Assembly (NCBI GenBank): GCA_018702715.1
Contig: JABIYQ010000048.1
Location: 1-20,608, forward strand
Origin: Desulfobacula sp.
GTDB lineage: Bacteria > Desulfobacterota > Desulfobacteria > Desulfobacterales > Desulfobacteraceae
Reading direction: 5' to 3'
Length of the DNA: 20,608 nt
Shown here piece after piece: positions 1 through 7,844 of the stretch; positions within the stretch are counted from its first letter, which is position 1, and the number at the start of each line of letters is the position of its first letter. The notes under the pieces were generated by a model. It made no database searches, was not told the DNA's origin, and saw nothing but the letters and a program-made list of their open reading frames with translations. A program made the translations under genes and the position numbers.

Positions 1-27
1 ATTAATAGTTGAAAAAGGAATGATAAA

Positions 28-741
28 ATGACATACAAAGGATTCCGAATGCCACAATTAACAAGCGGAATTTTGATTCAGCGCTACAAACGGTTTCTTG
101 CCGATATTAGGCTTGAAACAGGCGAAAAGGTGACAGCCCATTGTCCAAATTCAGGTTCCATGAAAGGGTGTGCGATTCCCGGATCACCTGTCTGGCTTTC
201 AACAAGCTTAAATCCCAAAAGAAAGTATAAATATACCTGGGAGTTAATTAAAACGCCGGAAACAATGATTGGTATCAATACCCTGGTGCCCAATAAGCTT
301 GTGAAGCAATCCATTGAAAATGATCTGATAAAGGAGTTATCCGGCTATGATCAAGTAAAGGCTGAGGTAAAAACAAGCAGTCATACAAGACTTGATCTGC
401 TCTTAGAAAAAGAAAGTAAAGAAAAGTGTTATGTGGAGATAAAAAACTGTACTCTGGTGGAAGAGGGAATAGCCATGTTTCCGGATGCAGTGACCACAAG
501 GGGACAAAAGCATCTTGACGAACTTGAACACCTTGTGTCGCAGGGTCACAGAGGCGTTATTTTCTTTTTGATCCAGCGTATGGATGCCAAATTATTTAAA
601 CCTGCGGATATGATTGATAAAATCTATGCACAAAAATTAAAAAAAGTTGTGGCAAATGGTGTTGAGATTGTTGTAAAGGATACTTCCATAGATACGAAAT
701 TGATCAGTATTAGAAATGCCGTGCCCGTGGATTTGAATTGA
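28..741 (+). CDS. sfsA: SfsA family protein (sugar fermentation stimulation protein homologue)
   Basis: The 237-residue product matches the SfsA family along its whole length; E. coli SfsA is about 234 aa. Visible family features are LIQRYKRFLAD near residue 17, the early HCPNSGSMKGC segment, the central R-x-D-LLLE followed by YVEIKNCTL, and FPDAVTTRGQKHLDEL. The D...E-x-K arrangement is that of a PD-(D/E)xK nuclease-like fold. The family is described as nucleic-acid binding, but its cellular role is poorly defined, so no reaction is claimed. ATG 28 has AAGGA about 9 nt upstream. ATG 49 is an alternative start, also with AAAGGA in front, and would remove 7 residues. The gene stands alone, with its stop 136 bp before nifU. 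Confidence 0.93.
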   Translation: MTYKGFRMPQLTSGILIQRYKRFLADIRLETGEKVTAHCPNSGSMKGCAIPGSPVWLSTSLNPKRKYKYTWELIKTPETMIGINTLVPNKLVKQSIENDLIKELSGYDQVKAEVKTSSHTRLDLLLEKESKEKCYVEIKNCTLVEEGIAMFPDAVTTRGQKHLDELEHLVSQGHRGVIFFLIQRMDAKLFKPADMIDKIYAQKLKKVVANGVEIVVKDTSIDTKLISIRNAVPVDLN

Positions 742-772
742 ATGCCTGGAATTATCAGAAAAATATCAAGTA

Positions 773-788
773 AAAAGCCACTGCTTTT
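773..788 (+). terminator. weak hairpin after sfsA, possible terminator
   Basis: AAAAGC, a CACT loop, then GCTTTT form a 6-bp stem ending in T residues, 32 bp after the sfsA stop and just before the nifU -35 box. The stem is short and A/T-rich and no separate U-tract follows, so this is a tentative call. Confidence 0.3.
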
Positions 789-789
789 A

Positions 790-822
790 TTGACAATCTA
801 CCACTTTGTAGTATAGTAGATT
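790..822 (+). promoter_or_regulatory. nifU promoter overlapping an inverted repeat (candidate operator)
   Basis: TTGACA (790-795) and TATAGT (812-817) with a 16-bp spacer make a good sigma-70-type promoter 60 bp before the nifU start. A perfect 7-bp inverted repeat, AATCTAC (795-801) and GTAGATT (816-822), spans the spacer and overlaps both boxes. A repressor bound there would block RNA polymerase. Fe-S assembly operons are often controlled by Rrf2/IscR-type regulators, but this repeat is not matched here to a known IscR site, so the regulator is unknown. Confidence 0.6.
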
Positions 823-877
823 TATAAATTAAAATTACAAATTCAAGCCTATTGAGATTTGAAGAAGGAGACCATCT

Positions 878-1441
878 ATGTGGGATTATACAGATAAAGT
901 AAAAGATCATTTTTTAAAGCCCAGGAATGTGGGAGAGCTGGAAGGAGCAAATGCTATTGGAGAGTCAGGCTCTTTAAATTGTGGAGATGCATTAAAGCTA
1001 TATTTAAAAGTAAACGAGAACGAAAGAATTGTCGACGCAACTTTTATGACATTCGGATGTGCAAGTGCTGTAGCATCTTCATCAGCCTTGACAGAGATAA
1101 TTAAGGGAATGACCCTGGATGATGCTGCAAAACTAACCAATGATGATATTTCAGATTATCTGGGAGGATTGCCAAAAGCAAAAATGCATTGCTCTGTCAT
1201 GGGACAATCTGCTTTAAAAAAGGCTATTGCAGACTTTCGAGGGGTCCAGATTTTAGCAAAACCAGGCGAAATGGTTTGCGAATGCTTTGATGTTACCGAT
1301 CTTGAGATTATTGAAGCTGTAAAAACAAACGGTCTTAAAACCACTGAGGATGTGACCAACTACCTTAAAGCCGGAGGCGGATGCGGAGGGTGCCTGGATA
1401 GGATTGAAGAAGTGATTGAATCTGTTAAAGCTAAAGGATAA
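878..1441 (+). CDS. nifU: NifU-like Fe-S cluster scaffold protein (IscU domain + BFD-type [2Fe-2S] domain)
   Basis: The 187-residue protein has two domains. Residues 1-122 are IscU/NifU_N-like, with the three scaffold cysteines C35 (LNCGD), C61 (FGCAS) and C105 (HCSVMG). Residues 125-187 form a BFD-like [2Fe-2S] domain with C134-E-C136 and C169-GG-C172. The C-terminal Nfu domain of Azotobacter NifU is absent; such short NifU proteins occur in anaerobes. The protein receives sulfur from NifS and builds a transient cluster for transfer to apoproteins in the cytoplasm. AAGGAG (865-870) lies 7 nt before the ATG. nifS follows after 10 bp, so the two are probably co-transcribed from the promoter at 790. 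The neighbours give no evidence for a nitrogenase role; general Fe-S assembly is more likely. Confidence 0.92.
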   Translation: MWDYTDKVKDHFLKPRNVGELEGANAIGESGSLNCGDALKLYLKVNENERIVDATFMTFGCASAVASSSALTEIIKGMTLDDAAKLTNDDISDYLGGLPKAKMHCSVMGQSALKKAIADFRGVQILAKPGEMVCECFDVTDLEIIEAVKTNGLKTTEDVTNYLKAGGGCGGCLDRIEEVIESVKAKG

Positions 1442-1451
1442 TTTTAAAAAA

Positions 1452-2624
1452 ATGAAAATTGTATATACGGATAACAATGCAACGACAAAAGTTGCAGATG
1501 AAGTCATAGAGGAAATGCTTCCCTATTTAGGTGAATTATATGGCAACCCCTCTTCAATGCATACCTTTGGAGATAAGGTTGACAGAAAAATCAAAGAGGC
1601 AAGACAGCGCGTGGCTGATTTCATCAATGCTGACCCAGATGAAATTGTTTTCACAAGTTGTGGAACAGAGAGCGATAATGCAGCTATTTATTCAGCTATA
1701 AATGCCTTCCCTGAAAAAAAACATATTATTACTTCCAATGTAGAGCATCCTGCTATTAATAACCTTTATCAGCATCTTCAAAAGACAAAGGGCTATGAAA
1801 TCACATTTGTTCCAGTGGACAAAAAAGGGCTTCTTGACCTTGATGCATTGTATGACAGCATGTCGGACAACACGGCCATTATTTCTTTGATGCGCGCAAA
1901 CAATGAAACCGGTGTCTTATTTCCTATTGAATTAATTGCTAAAAAGGCCAATGAAAAAGGGATATTGTTTCATACTGATGCGGTTCAGGCAGCCGGTAAA
2001 ATTGCCATTGATGTCAAAAAGATGGGTGTGGATATGTTGTCTTTATCCGGACATAAAATCCATGCTCCCAAAGGGATTGGGGTACTTTATGTGAAAAAGG
2101 GTTTCAAGTTTTCGCCATTCCTTATTGGGGGTCACCAGGAACAAGGACGACGTGGCGGCACAGAAAATACAGTGTCCATTATTGGGATGGGAAAGGCCTG
2201 TGAGCTTGCCCGGGAGAATCTGACTATTATGGACACCAAGGTCAGGGAACTTCGGGACTACTTACAAATCCAGCTTTTGGAGAAAATTCCCGGCGCATCC
2301 ATTAATGGAGATCTTGAACTAAGGCTGCCAAATACATTATCCATAGGGTTTGATGCAGTGGAAGGAGAGTCTATTCTTCTTTTGTTAGACAGAGAAGGGA
2401 TCTGTGCTTCTTCCGGGTCTGCCTGCACTTCAGGCTCTCTGGATCCTTCCCATGTGCTCATGGCCATGAAAGTACCATTTAAGTCAGCCCATGGGTCTAT
2501 TAGATTTTCGTTATCCCATTATAATACAAAAGACGAAATGGATATAATTACCAACACCCTTGTCCCTGCAATTCAAAAACTCAGGGATATGTCGCCCTTC
2601 TGGAAGGATGGAAAAGTTATATGA
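1452..2624 (+). CDS. nifS: cysteine desulfurase, NifS/IscS type
   Basis: A class V PLP-dependent aminotransferase fold of 390 residues. The N-terminus YTDNNATTKV, the ETGV segment and HTDAVQAAGK are family landmarks. The PLP lysine is K202 in SGHK, and the active-site loop SSGSACTSGSLDPSHV carries the persulfide cysteine C325. The enzyme converts L-cysteine to alanine and passes the sulfane sulfur to NifU. An in-frame TTG at 1416 would add 12 residues inside the nifU tail. ATG 1452 is preferred because homologues begin just before the YTDNNATT motif, although its ribosome site (AAAGGA 1433-1438) is distant. The stop overlaps the next gene's start as ATGA (2621-2624), indicating translational coupling to the hdrC-like gene. 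Confidence 0.94.
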   Translation: MKIVYTDNNATTKVADEVIEEMLPYLGELYGNPSSMHTFGDKVDRKIKEARQRVADFINADPDEIVFTSCGTESDNAAIYSAINAFPEKKHIITSNVEHPAINNLYQHLQKTKGYEITFVPVDKKGLLDLDALYDSMSDNTAIISLMRANNETGVLFPIELIAKKANEKGILFHTDAVQAAGKIAIDVKKMGVDMLSLSGHKIHAPKGIGVLYVKKGFKFSPFLIGGHQEQGRRGGTENTVSIIGMGKACELARENLTIMDTKVRELRDYLQIQLLEKIPGASINGDLELRLPNTLSIGFDAVEGESILLLLDREGICASSGSACTSGSLDPSHVLMAMKVPFKSAHGSIRFSLSHYNTKDEMDIITNTLVPAIQKLRDMSPFWKDGKVI

Positions 2625-3157
2625 TCAATCAGGATGACAGCCGTCAAGATCTTGCCCATGAAATAAAAGCAAGTACTGGAATTGATTTTAATTGCTGCCT
2701 GCATTGTAAAACCTGTGCAAATGGCTGCCCATTTATAGAGGGTATGGATTATGCCCCCAACGCTGTTATCCGCCTTATCCAGTTTGGAATGGAAGAGGAG
2801 GCCTTGAATAGTTCCACCATCTGGGTGTGTGTGGGATGCGATACCTGCAGCAGCTGTTGTCCCATGGCAATAGACATACCTGGCGTAATGGACGGCCTTC
2901 GTCATAAAGCGATTAAGCAGGGTATCAAAATTGCAGAACCTGATATCTTAAATTTTCATACCGAAGTGTTGAATACTGTAAAAAAATACGGCAGAACCCA
3001 TAAGCTTGAGATTATGATGCGGTATAAGCTCAAAACCATGGATCTTCTCAGTGATATAGGGATGGGCCTTAAAATGCTGAAAAAAAGAAAGCTTGATTTA
3101 ACACCGTCAAAAATTCAGGATAAAAAAGCCATTGGAAAAATCTTTAAAAAGAAATGA
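2621..3157 (+). CDS. HdrC-like ferredoxin subunit (two [4Fe-4S] clusters)
   Basis: A 178-residue protein with two complete CxxCxxCxxxCP motifs: C26/C29/C32/C36-P and C70/C73/C76/C80-P. The tail (residues ~110-178) has the YKLKTMDLLSDIGMGLKML and LDLTPSKI character of heterodisulfide reductase subunit C. HdrC passes electrons to HdrB. Here it directly precedes an HdrB-like gene, but no HdrA, membrane subunit or hydrogenase gene is adjacent, so the electron donor is unknown. The ATG overlaps the nifS stop by 4 nt, which ties this pair to the nifU-nifS operon. Related subunits occur in many sulfate-reducer complexes (for example DsrK-like and Qmo/Hdr-like), so the exact physiological complex is not assigned. 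Confidence 0.85.
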   Translation: MINQDDSRQDLAHEIKASTGIDFNCCLHCKTCANGCPFIEGMDYAPNAVIRLIQFGMEEEALNSSTIWVCVGCDTCSSCCPMAIDIPGVMDGLRHKAIKQGIKIAEPDILNFHTEVLNTVKKYGRTHKLEIMMRYKLKTMDLLSDIGMGLKMLKKRKLDLTPSKIQDKKAIGKIFKKK

Positions 3158-3179
3158 AAATCAAGATCAGTCGGAAAGA

Positions 3180-4022
3180 ATGAAATTATCTTTCTTTCCA
3201 GGATGTTCACTCAAAGCTTCCGGGCATGAAAATACCATGTCCCTGTTGAAGTTCTGCGATCGGGTGAATATTGATCTTATTGAACTTGAAGACTGGAATT
3301 GTTGTGGATCATCATCAGCTCATAGCGTAGACCATGAGGTGGCTAAAAATCTTCCCATGAGAAATATCTCCCTGGCACCCAAGGGAATCCCATTAATGAT
3401 AGCCTGCCCAAGCTGTATGATTCGAATAAAATCCATGTATCTGAAAATTAAAAATGATATAAATCTTCAAAAGGAATATGAAGATTTATGGGAAAAACCC
3501 TTTGATGATGAACTTGAGATCATTCATTTTTTTGATATTTTTGATAGAATTAATCTAAAAGATTATATTGCTGATCCCAAGGGAAAATTAAAAAATCTCA
3601 AGGTTGCAACTTATTATGGCTGCATGCTCTCTATGCCCCCGGACTTAAGGCATGAAAAAAATTATTACGGTGTCATTGAAAAGAGCCTTAAAAAGCTGGG
3701 TGCGCAAATAATCTCATATGGTTATGGAACACGGTGCTGTGGGACTTACCTGTCTGCTGCAAAACCGAAACTGGCAGAAAAAGTTGTAAATGAAATCGTA
3801 TCCAAGGCAATGGAAGCCGGGGCAGAATGTCTGGTGACTGCCTGTGCCATGTGTCACCTTAATCTTGAAATCAGGTGCACCATTAAAAATCCCATTCCTG
3901 TGCTTCATTTTTCAGAACTGCTTTCAATGGCGCTGGGAGCCGAGGATCAGAAAAAATGGTTCCCGCGCCATATTGTGGATCCTGTTCCTCTTTTAAAAAA
4001 ACGAGGTTTGTTGACTTCCTGA
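3180..4022 (+). CDS. HdrB-like protein with two CCG (cysteine-rich) domains
   Basis: The 280-residue product carries two CCG domains, the signature of heterodisulfide reductase subunit B. The first has C9, C41-C42-G and C76-x2-C79; the second has C148, C186-C187-G and C222-x2-C225. In methanogen HdrB these bind paired noncubane [4Fe-4S] clusters that reduce a disulfide; both cysteine sets are complete here. In-frame TTG 3132 would extend the protein into the hdrC tail. ATG 3180 is chosen because MKLSFFPGCSL is a typical HdrB N-terminus. Its ribosome site is weak (GGAAAG close to the ATG), consistent with coupling 22 bp after the hdrC stop. The substrate is unknown. Neighbouring nifU/nifS suggest a link to thiol or persulfide chemistry, which is inference only. 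Confidence 0.87.
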   Translation: MKLSFFPGCSLKASGHENTMSLLKFCDRVNIDLIELEDWNCCGSSSAHSVDHEVAKNLPMRNISLAPKGIPLMIACPSCMIRIKSMYLKIKNDINLQKEYEDLWEKPFDDELEIIHFFDIFDRINLKDYIADPKGKLKNLKVATYYGCMLSMPPDLRHEKNYYGVIEKSLKKLGAQIISYGYGTRCCGTYLSAAKPKLAEKVVNEIVSKAMEAGAECLVTACAMCHLNLEIRCTIKNPIPVLHFSELLSMALGAEDQKKWFPRHIVDPVPLLKKRGLLTS

Positions 4023-4169
4023 TAACCACCCGTTCCTTACTTTAAACTGCAAAAAGTGTTTGACGGTAGTAAAAACACCTCTTGATAGAGTTGATAAATT
4101 GATGTCAAAGCCTGATTCCATAAGGCAAAGCAAGGAACGGGGTCTGTTATTGTAAAGGCTGATAGGGAG

Positions 4170-4193
4170 CTGTTCCACATATTTGTGGAACAG
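4170..4193. repeat. perfect 10-bp hairpin
   Basis: CTGTTCCACA (4170-4179), a TATT loop, and TGTGGAACAG (4184-4193) form an uninterrupted stem about 150 bp after the hdrB stop. No T-tract follows on the plus strand, so it is not a standard intrinsic terminator. It could stabilise an mRNA 3' end or be part of a repeat family. Confidence 0.6.
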
Positions 4194-4408
4194 GTAAGAT
4201 TAATTTTCAAAAACATGTTGAAACCCTTGAAGTGGAAGGCTTTCCTGATGAATGATCTGGTTTTTTTAACCGACATTCCCTTAAAAGTAAAAAAAGCATC
4301 TGTAAAATACTGGTCAAATATTTTTTCATCTCCAGCTACTCCCAAGGGTTTCTCACAGTTTAAGCAGTAAAACGTTTTGAATAACTCTTCGTCTGTTTTT
4401 TTATACAG

Positions 4409-4434
4409 CCCCAAGCTAAAATTGGGGTTTTTTT
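4409..4434 (+). terminator. intrinsic terminator-like hairpin with T-run
   Basis: CCCCAA (4409-4414), a 7-nt loop and TTGGGG (4422-4427) are followed directly by seven T residues (4428-4434). This is a classical Rho-independent arrangement for plus-strand transcription. It lies nearly 390 bp downstream of hdrB, so it would end a long 3' untranslated region of the nifU-nifS-hdrC-hdrB transcript unless an unseen small transcript lies between. Confidence 0.55.
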
Positions 4435-4902
4435 CAAGATTGCGAGCAGGTTTGATGAAGATTATATGTTCACGTCACAAACAAGCTGTAGACCATTTTT
4501 GAGGGCGTTTATATTAAAAATAGGGCCGACATCATCAACCGGTAGAGAAAACCTGAAAACTAACAGGGATAGTGTTCATGATTTTCCCTCCCTGAAAAGC
4601 TTTGTTTATAGCCTGTAGTAAACTCTTTGGCTTTCCCACAATGGCCTGTCAGGTCTTCAAAAATTTCATCAAGATTCTAACTGATATTATTGATATTCTG
4701 AACGTCTTATGGCTGTTTCCATAAGGGATAATTAATCTTGACTCATGTCAACTGGATTTACAACCTGATAGATTAAGTTGAATATTCACCGCTCCATATG
4801 TAAGGATCGTTGTGAATGAATAGCTTCATATAGTCTTTCCCAGTTGTTTCTTCTGTGATATACAGATCGTTCCTGAGTTTACCCAAACCATCCTTACTTC
4901 AG

Positions 4903-4918
4903 GGGTGTCAATATTCAA
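4903..4918 (+). repeat. left copy of a 16-bp near-identical direct repeat
   Basis: GGGTGTCAATATTCAA differs by one base from GGGTGTTAATATTCAA at 16420-16435 in the same orientation. The two copies enclose the whole restriction/ATPase/HNH operon and the ykgJ-like gene. It could be a dispersed repeat or the remains of an insertion boundary; no integrase gene is inside. Confidence 0.35.
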
Positions 4919-5000
4919 GGGTCTGGCATGACATCTGATACAGTTTGGTTGATTTTATAAAACACGCAGGCTTTACAAGCAAATGAGATATTGATACAGA

Positions 5001-5009
5001 TGCTATAGT
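5001..5009 (+). promoter_or_regulatory. possible extended -10 element for hsdR
   Basis: TGCTATAGT (TGn plus TATAGT at 5004-5009) lies 30 bp before the hsdR ATG and fits an extended -10 promoter, which needs no strong -35 box. No well-spaced -35 was found: TTTACA at 4972 is 26 bp away. The hsdR start lacks a clear Shine-Dalgarno sequence. Confidence 0.35.
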
Positions 5010-5038
5010 CTAAAACTGATTTCACTTGGGCGATAAAA

Positions 5039-7840
5039 ATGTCACTAACAGAAGCGCAAACAAGAAAAGACCTTATTGATAACAAACTGGGTATTGCCGG
5101 TTGGAATGTGAATGATCCTATCCAGGTGGTTAAAGAGTTTGATATTCAAATAGGTCTCCCGGACAGCGCTGAAGAAATGGTTGCACCCTACCAGGGACAT
5201 CATTTCAGTGATTATGTGCTTTTAGGCAAGGATGGAAAATACCTGGCCATTGTTGAGGCAAAAAAAACATCAAAGGATGCCGAACTTGGAAGAGAACAGG
5301 CCAAACAATATTGTCTGAATATTCAAAACCAACATGGTGGAAGACTGCCTTTTTGTTTTTATACAAATGGCCTGGATATTTACTTCTGGGATTTGGGAAA
5401 TTATCCGCCAAGAAAAATATTTGGTTTTCCGACCCGGGATGATCTTGAGAGATATCAATTCATCAGAGAATATAAAAAAGAATTGGCTCAAGAGCTAATT
5501 AGTGTCGATATCGCAGGACGGGACTATCAGATACGGGCCATTCGATCCGTTATGGAAGCACTTGAAAGAAAACAAAGGGATTTTCTTTTGGTCATGGCTA
5601 CAGGCACGGGTAAGACCCGGGTCTGTATTGGGCTTGTTGATGCACTCATGCGGGCAGGCTGGGTTGAAAGGGTCCTTTTCCTTGTCGATCGGATCGCATT
5701 AAGAGGACAGGGACTTGATGCTTTTAAAGAGCATCTTCCAGATGAACCCAGGTGGCCGAAAATTGGGGAAAAGGCCATAGTCAAAGACCGCAGGATATAT
5801 ATTTCAACTTATCCCACTATGCTCAATATTATTCGCAGTGAAGACAATCCTTTATCTCCGCACTTTTTTGATCTGATCATTATCGATGAAAGCCATAGAT
5901 CAATTTATAATACCTATGGTGAAGTCTTATCCTATTTTAATACAATTAGTCTGGGATTGACGGCGACACCTACAGACGTAATTGATCATAATACGTTCAA
6001 GCTTTTTGACTGTGAAGACGGGATGCCCACCTTTGCATATTCCTATGATGAGGCAGTTAATCACAATCCCCCATATTTAAACGATTTTCAGGTCATGAAG
6101 ATCAAAACCAATTTCCAGGAAAAGGGTTTAAGCAAGCGAACCATTACACTGGAAGATCAAAAAAAGCTTTTCCTGGATGGGAAAGATGTTGAAGAGATCA
6201 ATTTTGAAGGATCTCAACTTGAAAAAGAAGTCGTCAATAAAGGGACCAACGTTACGATTGTAAAAGAATTTATGGAAGAATGCATCAAAGATTCTGACGG
6301 GGTTCTCCCGGGAAAGACCATCTTCTTTTGTATTTCCATCGCCCATGCCAGAAGAATCGAAAAAATATTTGATTCGCTTTACCCTGAATATTGTGGCGAA
6401 CTGTGTAAGGTGCTGGTATCGGACGATCCCCGGGTATATGGGAAAGGGGGACTTTTAGATCAATTCAGACACGAAAATCAACCAAGAATTGCCATCAGTG
6501 TTGATATGCTGGATACCGGAATTGATATCAGCGAGATTGTAAACCTGGTATTTGCCAAGCCGGTTTATTCCTATACCAAGTTCTGGCAGATGATCGGCAG
6601 GGGAACCCGGCTTCTGGAGCATAATAAGCTCAAACCCTGGTGCCCTGAAAAGGAACTCTTTTTAGTCATCGACTGCTGGGATAATTTTGAGTATTTCAAA
6701 CTCAACCCCAAAGGTAAGGAACTAAAACCCCAGATTCCCCTTCCTGTCAGGTTTGTCGGCATCAGATTGGATAAAATCGAAAAAGCCATGGATTTGGGAT
6801 ATGAAGAGATTGCCGGAAAAGAAATTAACGCATTTCAACAGCAGATCAGAACACTTCCCAAAACATCTGTTGTCATACAAGAGGCATCATCTGATCTACA
6901 TGATCTGGAAGAACCGAATTTCTGGACAGCCCTGACCCATCAGAAAATTGAGTTTTTACGTCAACGGATCAAGCCATTGTTTAAAGTGATTTCCCAGGTT
7001 GATTTTAAAGCCATGCGGTTTGAAAAGGATGTGCTTGAAACCTCTCTTGCAAAATTAGCCGATGAATCCGATAAATTTGATTTTTTGAAGGTTAACCTGA
7101 TGGAACAGATCAGTCAGTTGCCGCTTTCAGTTAATATTGTGGCAAAGGAAGCACCACTGATAGAAAACGCCCAAACAAATTATTTCTGGGCTAACGTAAA
7201 CGATCCTGACATGGATCTTCTTTCACGTAAACTTGCCCCATTAATGAAATTTCGGCAAACATCGGAACACTCCATGGATCAGGCTCATTTTGACTTAAAA
7301 GATTTGATTCATACAAAAGAGATGGTTGAATTTGGCCCGGGGCAAGAAGCCGTCGGTATTGCAGCATATCAAGCCATGGTTGAGCAAATGATTCAAAAAA
7401 TGTCAGGGAACAACCCTATTCTTCAAAAGATTAAAGACAACCAGCCTGTCAGTGAATCCGAAGCAGATCGACTGGCGCAAATTTTGAATGACGAACACCC
7501 GCATATTACTGAGGCGCTTTTACAAAAAACATACCAGAATAAAAAAGCCACCTTCTTACAGTTTATCCGGCATATCCTCGGTCTTGAAAAAATAGAAAAA
7601 TTTCCAGATACCGTTGCAATAGTGTTTGATCAGTTTTTTAAAGCACATACGGAGTTAAACACCCGCCAATTGGATTTTCTCAATCTTTTAAAGGAATTTA
7701 TCCTGGAGAGAGAAACGGTTCAAAAAAAAGATTTAATACAATCTCCCTTTACTATCATTCATCCGCAAGGTATACGGGGGCTGTTCTCTCCCAAACAGAT
7801 TGAACAAATTTTACAATTAACTCAAAAGATTGCAGCATAA
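5039..7840 (+). CDS. hsdR: type I restriction enzyme, R subunit (EcoEI-like HsdR)
   Basis: The 933-residue motor-nuclease of a type I restriction system. The N-terminal nuclease domain shows D58 and E73-A-K75 in a PD-(D/E)xK layout. Superfamily 2 helicase motifs follow: Walker A ATGTGKT at 187-193, Walker B variant DESH at 283-286, TATP at 308-311, and motif VI QMIGRGTR at 517-524. The remaining ~400 residues correspond to the EcoEI-type C-terminal region. Two segments there, near residues 624-650 and 710-740, look alike (each has a hydrophobic-FW/YFW core followed by a basic helix), suggesting an internal repeat. It would translocate and cut unmodified DNA when bound to HsdM/HsdS. No frameshift is visible. 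The next gene begins within a few bases of its stop. Being first in the operon with R before M and S, its expression depends on the promoter near 5000. Confidence 0.96.
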   Translation: MSLTEAQTRKDLIDNKLGIAGWNVNDPIQVVKEFDIQIGLPDSAEEMVAPYQGHHFSDYVLLGKDGKYLAIVEAKKTSKDAELGREQAKQYCLNIQNQHGGRLPFCFYTNGLDIYFWDLGNYPPRKIFGFPTRDDLERYQFIREYKKELAQELISVDIAGRDYQIRAIRSVMEALERKQRDFLLVMATGTGKTRVCIGLVDALMRAGWVERVLFLVDRIALRGQGLDAFKEHLPDEPRWPKIGEKAIVKDRRIYISTYPTMLNIIRSEDNPLSPHFFDLIIIDESHRSIYNTYGEVLSYFNTISLGLTATPTDVIDHNTFKLFDCEDGMPTFAYSYDEAVNHNPPYLNDFQVMKIKTNFQEKGLSKRTITLEDQKKLFLDGKDVEEINFEGSQLEKEVVNKGTNVTIVKEFMEECIKDSDGVLPGKTIFFCISIAHARRIEKIFDSLYPEYCGELCKVLVSDDPRVYGKGGLLDQFRHENQPRIAISVDMLDTGIDISEIVNLVFAKPVYSYTKFWQMIGRGTRLLEHNKLKPWCPEKELFLVIDCWDNFEYFKLNPKGKELKPQIPLPVRFVGIRLDKIEKAMDLGYEEIAGKEINAFQQQIRTLPKTSVVIQEASSDLHDLEEPNFWTALTHQKIEFLRQRIKPLFKVISQVDFKAMRFEKDVLETSLAKLADESDKFDFLKVNLMEQISQLPLSVNIVAKEAPLIENAQTNYFWANVNDPDMDLLSRKLAPLMKFRQTSEHSMDQAHFDLKDLIHTKEMVEFGPGQEAVGIAAYQAMVEQMIQKMSGNNPILQKIKDNQPVSESEADRLAQILNDEHPHITEALLQKTYQNKKATFLQFIRHILGLEKIEKFPDTVAIVFDQFFKAHTELNTRQLDFLNLLKEFILERETVQKKDLIQSPFTIIHPQGIRGLFSPKQIEQILQLTQKIAA

Positions 7841-7844
7841 CAGG

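Larger units (their letters stand above)
4023..5038. other. 1-kb region without a convincing gene
   Basis: No frame here gives a recognisable protein. A minus-strand frame is open from about 4478 to 4037 (a TTG-start version spans 4414-4037, 125 codons). It contains one CxxC pair and no known domain, and may be a gene remnant or chance. A smaller hairpin (GTGTTT 4056-4061 with AAACAC 4073-4078) would be followed by a T-run on the minus strand. The region also holds the 10-bp hairpin at 4170, a terminator-like hairpin at 4409 and one half of a distant 16-bp repeat (4903). It separates the nifU-hdrB cluster from the defence operon and may be decayed mobile DNA, but no insertion sequence ends were recognised. 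Confidence 0.6.
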
